Notes under the pieces: model-generated | What the model was told of the DNA's origin: nothing | Databases searched by the model: none | What the model saw: the letters and a program-made list of their open reading frames with translations, nothing else | Shown: positions 7,261 through 11,935 of the stretch, in pieces | Layout: each line of letters begins with the position of its first letter | How positions within the stretch are numbered: the first letter of the stretch is position 1 | Translations under genes and position numbers: made by a program | Source of the DNA: Deltaproteobacteria bacterium | Lineage (GTDB): Bacteria > UBA10199 > DSSB01 | Direction of reading: 5' to 3' | DNA length: 11,935 nt | NCBI GenBank assembly: GCA_021414045.1 | Contig: JAIOPF010000208.1 | Location: 1 to 11,935, forward strand

Positions 7261-8175
7261 ATGGGAAGTTTTAACGACATTCTTCTGGAGATTCAAAATT
7301 GCGGTCAGCCGGATGCATTTGATCAAATTAGAAGAAAGTATTTAAAGAAATTATCGGATAAGACCGGTCGTAACGTTATCGCGTATTATTCTGGTTGGTT
7401 GCAAAAACCTCGTATTAAGGGGGTTGAAATTGAGGACGTCGATAAGACTGCCTTTATGACTGCTTTATATCAATTGGACCATTCGAAGGGCTTGGATTTG
7501 ATACTCCATACGCCTGGAGGGAGAGTTGATGCAGCCGAATCAATCGTTAAGTATTTAAGAAAAATGTTTGGTATAAATATTGTTGCTTATGTACCCCAAA
7601 TTGCAATGTCTGCTGGGACAATGATCGCATGCGCTACCAAAATGATTGTGATGGGAAGACATTCAAATCTAGGCCCAATAGATCCGCAATTTAATGGAAT
7701 TCCGGCTTTTGGAGTTAAAGATGAATTTGAAAGAGCGATGAAGGAAGTAAAATCTGATCCCTCCCGCGCTCTAATTTGGAGATTTGTTTTTGAAAAGTAC
7801 CACCCAACATTTATTGGAGAGTGTGAAAATGCTATCAGATGGTCGAAATCCATTGTGTCGAAATGGTTAGAGACCGGCATGTTTTTGGGTGATAGAAATG
7901 CCAAGAGAAAAGCTAAAAAAATTGTAGATGCACTTCAGGATAGAAATAGAATGCTCACGCATTCTCGGCATATAGAAGCGGATGAGTGTGAAAAAATAGG
8001 GCTTCTTATTAATAAATTGGAAGATGATCAGGATTTGCAGGAAATTTTATTATCAATTCATCACGCCTACATGGTTACTTTTTCTAGTACCGCTGCCATA
8101 AAAATTACAGAAAACCATGAAGGGAAAGCTTTTGTCCTTCAAGCTCATTCTGTCGCAGCGCAGGGTGTTCCCTAA
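7261..8175 (+). CDS. SDH-type serine protease of the ClpP/crotonase fold (serine dehydrogenase proteinase family)
   Basis: The 304-residue product has the signature of the SDH_protease family, which shares the fold of SppA and ClpP: RNVIAYYSGWLQK (38-49), LDLILHTPGG with the oxyanion-hole glycines (78-87), AMSAGTM with the likely nucleophile Ser117 (115-121), GRHSNLGPIDPQFNGIPA (132-149), YHPTFIGE (180-187) and a C-terminal SIHHAYM and ENHEGKAFV region. The founding member degrades serine dehydratase, but most members have no known substrate. There is no signal peptide or clear membrane helix, so a cytoplasmic site is likely. The ATG at 7261 has only GCAGAG close by; a TATAAT lies at 7245-7250. 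The gene is AT-rich, follows an orphan small gene and ends 2 bases before trmJ. Confidence 0.88.
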   Translation: MGSFNDILLEIQNCGQPDAFDQIRRKYLKKLSDKTGRNVIAYYSGWLQKPRIKGVEIEDVDKTAFMTALYQLDHSKGLDLILHTPGGRVDAAESIVKYLRKMFGINIVAYVPQIAMSAGTMIACATKMIVMGRHSNLGPIDPQFNGIPAFGVKDEFERAMKEVKSDPSRALIWRFVFEKYHPTFIGECENAIRWSKSIVSKWLETGMFLGDRNAKRKAKKIVDALQDRNRMLTHSRHIEADECEKIGLLINKLEDDQDLQEILLSIHHAYMVTFSSTAAIKITENHEGKAFVLQAHSVAAQGVP

Positions 8176-8177
8176 AA

Positions 8178-8897
8178 ATGCAAGTTTCGGTAGTCTTGGT
8201 TCGCCCCCTTTTCTCCGGAAACCTCGGCTCCGTCGCCCGCGCGATGAAGAACATGGGCTTGAAGGACCTGCGCCTGGTCGAGCCGAAGGCCGATAAAGAA
8301 GATCTCGATGCCCGTCGCATGGCGACTCACGCCCAGGACCTGCTGAAGAAATCCAAGGTATTTTCCAGTCTGAAAGATGCGCTCGTCGGTTTTGATTTGG
8401 TAGTCGGCACTTCGCGCCGCAAAGGAAGGGAGCGGGGCAATTGGACCGATCCCCGGGCCTTCGCTGAGACCTCGAAGGAATTTGTCCCAAGATACCGTGT
8501 TGCCATCGTTTTTGGTCCGGAAGACAGTGGTCTGTTGAACGACGACGTCGCTTTGTGTCAGCGGATGATCCACATTCCCAGCCATGCGGATTTTCCTTCG
8601 CTCAATCTTGCCCAAGCCGTCATGGTGGTGGCCTATGAGCTCTATGTTCTGAAGGCCTCCAGCAAGCTCAAGAAGACTCCGGCCGCGGAGAAAAAACCCG
8701 CCAAGTTGCAGAGTATCGAGGCGATGTACGAGGACTTGGGTAGCCTCTTGGCCGAGAGCGGTTTTCTGAACAAGCAAAACCCCAAGCATTTGATGAGGCT
8801 GCTTCGCCAGCTCTTCAATCGGGCCCGTCCCACCGACAAAGAAGTGAGGATTTTTCGGGGTATTTGCCGCCAGTTACGCTGGTGGAAAGAGCATTAG
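8178..8897 (+). CDS. trmJ: TrmJ-like tRNA (cytidine/uridine-2'-O-) methyltransferase, SPOUT (TrmH) class
   Basis: This SPOUT enzyme transfers a methyl group from SAM to the 2'-oxygen of a ribose, in TrmJ at position 32 of the tRNA anticodon loop. The 239-residue product has the three family motifs: NLGSVARAMKNMGL (15-28, with Arg21), VFGPEDSGL (111-119) and IPSHADFPSLNLAQAV (133-148), which build the trefoil knot and SAM site. The N-terminal catalytic domain is followed by a linker and the C-terminal helical domain typical of TrmJ (HLMRLLRQLFNRARPTDKEV). The ATG at 8178 lies 2 bases after the protease stop (TAAAAATG) and has no evident Shine-Dalgarno sequence, so translation may depend on the upstream gene. 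Composition is GC-rich, like the dcw genes. Distinguishing TrmJ from other TrmH paralogues relies on length and the helical C-terminus. Confidence 0.88.
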   Translation: MQVSVVLVRPLFSGNLGSVARAMKNMGLKDLRLVEPKADKEDLDARRMATHAQDLLKKSKVFSSLKDALVGFDLVVGTSRRKGRERGNWTDPRAFAETSKEFVPRYRVAIVFGPEDSGLLNDDVALCQRMIHIPSHADFPSLNLAQAVMVVAYELYVLKASSKLKKTPAAEKKPAKLQSIEAMYEDLGSLLAESGFLNKQNPKHLMRLLRQLFNRARPTDKEVRIFRGICRQLRWWKEH

Positions 8898-8932
8898 GAT
8901 TTGACACAAAACCAAGCACCTGAAAGGGTAAA

Positions 8933-9547
8933 TTGCCGATAATTGGGGGGACGGATTGGGCAAAGGCGGATTTTTCGATGTTTTGGTTCAATAATCAGTT
9001 CGACAATTTGGTCCGGTCGATTCTGTTCCCTGGGGGTGGGGGATCTAGCCCAAATCAATTTTCCTCATTTGATCCGCATAGTTCGCAGAATGCTCCTTCC
9101 CATCAACCTTCCGATGCGCCCTTGAGTGGCGGGGGTAGGGCACGCCAAGGGAACTACGACGATTCTGGCAGTAATCCTTCGCAGGGGCAGAGAAGCTCGA
9201 GCTTCCAAGATGAAAGCGATTTGAGCAACCTAAGCCGAAGAGGGCGTCGTCGCCAGGAATGGTTGGAAGAAGACAATTCCGTCCAGCAGGCGGCGGCTAG
9301 TCAGCCTCGCCCCGCCAGGCCTCCCACGGCTCCCAATCCCGCGGTTCCGAATCCTCCGCCAGTGGTTCCGAATCCCGTGGTCCCGAATCCTTTCCGTCTG
9401 CCCAACCCCTTCGGCTTGCCGCCGTTGCGTTTGCCGAATTCCGCGAGTCCGCCGCCTCTCTTGCCCAACAGCCCGCTGACGCTGCCGAATTCACCTCTGT
9501 TGCGTCCGCCCTTGCTTCGCCCGCCCACTGGTGGCGGTTCTCACTGA
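8933..9547 (+). CDS. Hypothetical proline-rich, low-complexity protein with PN(P/S) repeats
   Basis: I do not recognise this protein. As a TTG start at 8933 (AAAGGG 5 bases upstream) it has 204 residues. An ATG at 8978 with AGGCGGA 7 bases upstream gives 189 and is equally plausible. A short hydrophobic/aromatic head (MFWFNNQFDNLVRSILF) and a glycine run are followed by a Ser/Gln/Asp/Arg-rich disordered middle (about 40-125). The tail (about 133-197) has eight PNP or PNS units. No signal peptide is evident. A TTGACA at 8901-8906 resembles a -35 box but no good -10 follows at normal spacing. The last 57 bases overlap the end of the convergent DUF4114 gene. The long open frame in GC-rich, C-rich sequence could partly be a composition effect. 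Confidence 0.55.
   Translation: MPIIGGTDWAKADFSMFWFNNQFDNLVRSILFPGGGGSSPNQFSSFDPHSSQNAPSHQPSDAPLSGGGRARQGNYDDSGSNPSQGQRSSSFQDESDLSNLSRRGRRRQEWLEEDNSVQQAAASQPRPARPPTAPNPAVPNPPPVVPNPVVPNPFRLPNPFGLPPLRLPNSASPPPLLPNSPLTLPNSPLLRPPLLRPPTGGGSH
9329..9523 (+). repeat. Degenerate PN(P/S) repeat region inside the proline-rich gene
   Basis: Eight units of (A/V/L)PN(P/S) occur with 2-8 residues between them: four with VPNP or APNP first, then LPNP, then LPNS three times. At DNA level CCGAATCC recurs at 9347-9354, 9368-9375 and 9383-9390. The gradual change from VPNP to LPNS suggests repeat expansion followed by drift. Confidence 0.6.
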
Positions 9548-10459
9548 CTTGCGCCGTAGCAGGTAGTACTCCAAATATCCCAATGCCATGAAGATCCAAT
9601 AAGCGTGAGAGCGATCATAATTTTTCGCGGCTTTCGCGATATCCATGAGCTGGCAGCTTAGGATGCCGCCGCTGCCCTCTAGCAAGGGGGGCGGAGGAGC
9701 CGAGGGAGCGATTTGAGGCTCGGCCAAGGGGTATCTTTTTTCGGGGAAACCTTGAATGTCCGGAGTCGGGGAAGGCGTCGGCGTAGCGGAGCCGGGAATG
9801 TGGCCCTCTTCAATGGAATCTTCCAAGGCAGAGCCGGGGTTGGCGGTGACCGTGAACATGAGGTCGTTGAAATCCCGGTCGGATTGATCCCAAGGCAGGT
9901 CCTCGATGCCGAGGAGGATCTGTTTTCGATCGGGAGTCGCCATCATGGCGAGGTGCCGATGCCCATCGGGATTCAATGCATCCAAGGTGTAATAAGTCTC
10001 TCGAGCTTGCCGGTTTCCATCCGCGATTAAAAAAAATCCCATTCTCGTATCCGAGGGGAATTTTCCCAATTTAATCGTCGCGCCGCTGCTGAGATCCCCG
10101 CCGTCGCCGACTTGGGAAGCATTGGACCACAGGATATGGCTCTCCAGGATTTCGGATTGGGAGATGGATCCATCGCCGTCGCCGTCGCGGTACAAACAAT
10201 AACCGAAGGAATTTTCCAGGCCCGCTCCCTCCCAGAGGAAGGTGACTTGGATTTCGGCTTCTTGGCGCAAGTGGAGGTTGGGATTGACTTGGTAATCCAA
10301 CAGCGCCGGGGAGACCGTTTGACCTTCCGGAAAGAGGTCATGGATTTGCTGCAAGACCTGGGGATCCGGGGTTTGGAAAGAGGTTTCGATCGCGGCGCTA
10401 GCGTTGGTGGATATCAATGCGGAGAAACAGGCGAATAGCATCCAGAGTTTGTTTTGCAT
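9491..10459 (-). CDS. Exported DUF4114-type protein with EF-hand-like calcium loop
   Basis: The product (322 residues from the ATG at 10459) starts with a signal peptide (MQNKLWMLFACFSALIS, cleavage likely near ASA-A at 21-23), so it is exported. Residues about 65-205 match the DUF4114 pattern: FLWEGAGLENSFGYCLYRDG, then GFFLIADGNR (141-150) and ILLGIEDLPWDQSDRDFNDLMFTV (181-204). Within it DGDGDGSISQSE (92-103) matches a canonical 12-position EF-hand loop, with Asp at 1, 3 and 5 and Glu at 12. A Thr/Pro spacer follows (about 224-260), then GSGGILSCQLM and a hydrophobic helix (AYWIFMALGYLEYYLL) ended by RRK, reminiscent of Cys-containing C-terminal sorting signals. About 19 further residues follow, which is unusual. 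AGGAG 6 bases before the ATG supports this start over GTG at 10462. The function is unknown; a surface or adhesion role is inference. Confidence 0.8.
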   Translation of the reverse strand: MQNKLWMLFACFSALISTNASAAIETSFQTPDPQVLQQIHDLFPEGQTVSPALLDYQVNPNLHLRQEAEIQVTFLWEGAGLENSFGYCLYRDGDGDGSISQSEILESHILWSNASQVGDGGDLSSGATIKLGKFPSDTRMGFFLIADGNRQARETYYTLDALNPDGHRHLAMMATPDRKQILLGIEDLPWDQSDRDFNDLMFTVTANPGSALEDSIEEGHIPGSATPTPSPTPDIQGFPEKRYPLAEPQIAPSAPPPPLLEGSGGILSCQLMDIAKAAKNYDRSHAYWIFMALGYLEYYLLRRKSVRTATSGRAKQGRTQQR

Positions 10460-10462
10460 CAC

Positions 10463-10642
10463 GGGCTCCTTTTTTTGAAAAGATGGAAGACGGCAAATGC
10501 AAGATGAAGGCCGAGCTGGCCCGAATTTCTGAAGGCGAAATTCCGCGGAAAGTCCGGATTTTTTTGGAATGGCTTGGAAGGGACGGACGAAAATCGAACG
10601 CCACTTCGGAGACGGAGCCTCGAATTCGAATGCCCGAAAAAC
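10463..10642. other. Intergenic region upstream of the DUF4114 gene
   Basis: These 180 bases lie between the minus-strand terminator and the DUF4114 ribosome binding site (minus AGGAG at 10466-10470). The region holds a perfect 10-base palindrome TTCCGCGGAA at 10541-10550 and a T7 run on plus at 10559-10565. I see no clear promoter and no credible gene. The plus-strand open frame through here lacks a convincing start. Confidence 0.4.
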
Positions 10643-10668
10643 AAAAACCCCGCCTAAGCGGGGTTTTG
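10643..10668 (-). terminator. Intrinsic terminator of the small minus-strand gene (possibly bidirectional)
   Basis: CCCCGC at 10648-10653 pairs perfectly with GCGGGG at 10658-10663 around a 4-base loop. Flanking A and T runs extend the stem. Read on minus, the hairpin is followed by TTTTTGTTTTTT, an excellent U-tract. It begins within 10 bases of the stop codon of the 74-residue gene. On plus the T-tract is shorter (TTTTGTT), so it could also stop transcription that way. Confidence 0.88.
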
Positions 10669-10669
10669 T

Positions 10670-10894
10670 TCAGTGCAAGGTCTTCCGAGCCTGGGGACCG
10701 TTTCGGAGCAATTGGAGGTATTGGCTCGGGATCCAGTCTTCATGAGCGACTTGATTGAAGGAACGGAGCAACCGGTCCATCAAGCCCAAATCTGGGCGGT
10801 TCAGGTAGCGTTTCGGAGTTTTCTTCTTGGACTGCCCGACCTTTTGTAAAGCCGGGGCAGGGCGTAAATCGCCTTTGCTTGGGGTGTGTTTCAT
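10670..10894 (-). CDS. Small basic hypothetical protein, 74 residues
   Basis: I do not recognise this protein. It has a complete expression unit: a consensus-like promoter at 10985-11013, a leader of about 84 bases, a strong ribosome binding site AGGAGG (10903-10908) 8 bases before the ATG, and an intrinsic terminator just after the stop. This makes it a convincing gene despite its size. The N-terminal half is basic and probably disordered (MKHTPSKGDLRPAPALQKVG and KKKTPKRY). The second half looks helical (LGLMDRLLRSFNQVAHEDWI, then SQYLQLLRNG). There is no signal peptide or membrane segment. A basic, small, cytoplasmic protein could bind nucleic acid or a protein partner, but this is a guess. 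The upstream neighbour on the same strand is the peroxiredoxin gene. Confidence 0.72.
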   Translation of the reverse strand: MKHTPSKGDLRPAPALQKVGQSKKKTPKRYLNRPDLGLMDRLLRSFNQVAHEDWIPSQYLQLLRNGPQARKTLH

Positions 10895-10900
10895 AATGAG

Positions 10901-10974
10901 GGCCTCCTTTCTTTCATCGTCCCGGCATCGTGTCCTTTTGGGTCACGGGAGCTTGGGACGTTCCCTCGAAGGCC
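10901..10974 (-). promoter_or_regulatory. Structured 5' leader that would occlude the ribosome binding site (candidate riboregulator)
   Basis: On the minus-strand transcript three nested stems can be drawn. P1: GGCCUUC (10974-10968) with GGAGGCC (10907-10901), 7 pairs including one G-U, covering the Shine-Dalgarno GGAGG. P2: CGUCCC (10960-10955) with GGGACG (10923-10918), 6 perfect pairs. P3: CGUGACC (10947-10941) with GGACACG (10935-10929), 7 positions with one A-A mismatch and a CAAAA loop. A competing small hairpin, GGGA/UCCC (10965-10962 with 10958-10955), would disrupt P2. The fold fills nearly the whole leader from the predicted transcription start. I do not recognise a known riboswitch or leader class. 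The fold was drawn by eye. Confidence 0.45.
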
Positions 10975-10984
10975 TCATGTTCAC

Positions 10985-11013
10985 ACCATAAGTATCGTAA
11001 CGCGTCGTGTCAA
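10985..11013 (-). promoter_or_regulatory. Sigma-70-type promoter for the small minus-strand gene
   Basis: On minus, a perfect -35 TTGACA (11013-11008) is followed after 17 bases by TATGGT (10990-10985), which matches 4 of 6 positions of the -10 consensus. Transcription would begin near 10978, 84 bases before the ATG at 10894. The promoter lies directly after the peroxiredoxin stop at 11023, so the small gene can be transcribed independently. Confidence 0.7.
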
Positions 11014-11022
11014 GGTTGCGGT

Positions 11023-11469
11023 TTATTTTTCTCCCAAAACGTTCAGGATCTCTCCCGAGTGGGCTTTGGGGTCGACCTTTCGAAAAATCTTTAATATTTT
11101 CGAATCTTTATCGATGATAATCGTGTCGCGATTGGGGTATTTTTCTCCATCAACTTCATAGGCTTGGGCGATTTTTTTGTCGCTATCCACCAAAAGGGGG
11201 AAAGGTAGGTGGAATTTTTCCTTAAAAGCTTGGTGGCTTCCAGCGTCGTCAAAACTGACTCCGAGGATCTGGGTGTCCTTGGACTGGTATTGAGCGTATC
11301 CATCCCGAAAGTTGCAGGCCTCGATGGTGCAGCCCGGTGTGTCGTCCTTGGGGTAAAAATAAAGAACCACGTTTTTCTTGCCCTTGAAGTCCTGAAGGCG
11401 GACCGTATTTCCCTGGTCGTCCTTTGCGGTGAAGTCCGGGGCGTTTTGTCCTTCTTGGAGACTCGACAT
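11023..11469 (-). CDS. bcp: Thioredoxin-dependent peroxiredoxin, Bcp (PrxQ) type
   Basis: This cytoplasmic thiol peroxidase reduces hydrogen peroxide and organic hydroperoxides, with thioredoxin as electron donor. The 148-residue product has the usual Bcp length. The active-site segment YFYPKDDTPGCTIEACNFRD carries the peroxidatic Cys47 (TPGC) and the resolving Cys52 five residues later, the pair typical of the atypical 2-Cys PrxQ group. Further family features are APDF near the N-terminus, LGVSFDD, FPLLVD and the end strand DTIIIDKDSKILKIFRKVDP. The ATG at 11469 has AGGAGG (11474-11479) 4 bases upstream, slightly close but strong. It is divergent from proA across 77 bases. No terminator follows it before the promoter of the small gene. 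Confidence 0.95.
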   Translation of the reverse strand: MSSLQEGQNAPDFTAKDDQGNTVRLQDFKGKKNVVLYFYPKDDTPGCTIEACNFRDGYAQYQSKDTQILGVSFDDAGSHQAFKEKFHLPFPLLVDSDKKIAQAYEVDGEKYPNRDTIIIDKDSKILKIFRKVDPKAHSGEILNVLGEK

Positions 11470-11546
11470 AAGACCTCCTTTTTGTTTAAGTTGAGAAAGG
11501 CGAAAGTCTGGGACTTCCGCCCGGAAAGCGCAAGCGATTTACCCTT

Positions 11547-11935
11547 ATGGCCTTTGAAGAAATCATCCATCTCACCCGACAAGCCAAAGCGGCGGCCCGT
11601 GCGGCGGCGGGACTGAGCAGTCCGCAGAAGAACGCTGTCCTGCTCAAGGCCGCGCAACATCTATTGGCGTCGCAAGTTCGCATCATCGAAGAAAACCGAA
11701 AAGACCTGCGGCTCGCCGAGCAGAAGGGCCTTTCGAAGGCCATGATCGATCGTCTGACCTTGGACGAAAAACGCATCGGCGACATGGCTCAAGGACTGCG
11801 CGAGATCGTGGAATTGCCCGATCCGGTAGGTCAGGTCGTCAAGGGGTGGACCCGGCCCAATGGCTTGCGCATCGAGAAAGTTCGAATTCCCCTGGGCGTG
11901 ATCGGGATCATCTACGAATCGCGGCCCAACGTCAC
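11547..11935 (+). CDS. proA: Gamma-glutamyl phosphate reductase, N-terminal part
   Basis: ProA reduces gamma-glutamyl phosphate with NADPH to glutamate semialdehyde, the second step of proline synthesis, in the cytoplasm. The 129 complete codons cover about a third of the enzyme (usually about 415-430 residues) and run off the window. Family features are the N-terminal helices (LTRQAKAAARAAAGL, KNAVLLKAAQHLL), IIEENRKDL, MIDRLTLDEKRIGDMAQGLR, LPDPVGQVVKGWTRPNGLRI and RIPLGVIGIIYESRPNV. The catalytic cysteine lies further on. The ATG at 11547 is chosen because it gives the usual MAFEEI-type start close to the first helix; no good Shine-Dalgarno sequence is visible. The partner proB is not in the window. 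Confidence 0.96.
   Translation, partial: MAFEEIIHLTRQAKAAARAAAGLSSPQKNAVLLKAAQHLLASQVRIIEENRKDLRLAEQKGLSKAMIDRLTLDEKRIGDMAQGLREIVELPDPVGQVVKGWTRPNGLRIEKVRIPLGVIGIIYESRPNV

Larger units (their letters stand above)
6949..8177. other. AT-rich islet, probably horizontally acquired
   Basis: Base use changes sharply after the ftsK stop and returns at trmJ. By hand count, GC is 25/60 at 7261-7320 and 21/60 at 7561-7620, against 34/60 in ftsA (2341-2400) and 40/60 in trmJ (8221-8280). The islet holds two plus-strand genes, neither with a clear Shine-Dalgarno sequence, unlike ftsZ. I see no integrase, transposase, terminal inverted repeats or clear flanking duplication. Transfer is inferred from composition and from the scattered occurrence of the protease family. 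The right boundary lies at about 8145-8177. Confidence 0.65.

Noticed and set aside
8901..8934. Promoter for the proline-rich gene (TTGACA at 8901-8906)
   Set aside because: At 16-18 base spacing the -10 candidates are AAGGGT-like; TAAATT lies 22 bases away, too far for a normal promoter.
10570..10640. tRNA-like pieces (minus strand GTTCGATT resembling a T-loop)
   Set aside because: No acceptor stem, anticodon arm or D-arm can be built around it, and the flanking stem does not pair.
1..11935. CRISPR arrays, insertion sequences, rRNA
   Set aside because: No regularly spaced direct repeats, transposase frames or rRNA-like stretches were seen on either strand.

Overview
The window carries the end of a division and cell wall (dcw) cluster from a Gram-negative bacterium. 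The order is murB (tail), ddl, ftsQ, ftsA, ftsZ, followed by an FtsK-type DNA translocase, all on the plus strand. Gene order, protein style and GC-rich coding sequence fit a deltaproteobacteria-like lineage, possibly an uncultured one. This placement is inference; there is no rRNA or other taxonomic marker in the window.

From 1 to about 6950 the genes are tightly packed: the murB end overlaps ddl, ddl and ftsQ share a GTGA junction, and ftsZ has a strong ribosome binding site after an unusual 316-base gap. Two of these normally essential genes are broken as written. In ftsQ the reading frame changes near 1480-1490 and about 40-70 residues are missing. In ftsK the frame changes near 5715-5730 and about 20 residues are missing. 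Each lesion looks like an internal deletion that is not a multiple of three, either in the DNA or in the assembly.

From 6949 to about 8150 lies a distinctly AT-rich islet with an orphan 72-residue lysine-rich protein and a 304-residue protease of the SDH/ClpP-crotonase type (Ser117 in AMSAGTM). It abuts trmJ (tRNA 2'-O-methyltransferase), which returns to the GC-rich style and starts 2 bases after the protease stop.

From 8933 to 10459 two convergent genes of unknown role overlap at their tails: a disordered protein with PN(P/S) repeats on plus, and an exported DUF4114-type protein with an EF-hand-like loop on minus. From 10643 to 11469, on minus, there is a 74-residue basic protein with its own promoter, a folded 5' leader that would cover its ribosome binding site, and an intrinsic terminator. 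Upstream of it is a Bcp-type peroxiredoxin. Divergent from that, proA (proline synthesis) begins at 11547 and runs off the end.

The two most interesting items are the structured leader with its small orphan gene and the foreign SDH-protease pair. The paired lesions in ftsQ and ftsK should be checked against reads before any biology is read into them.
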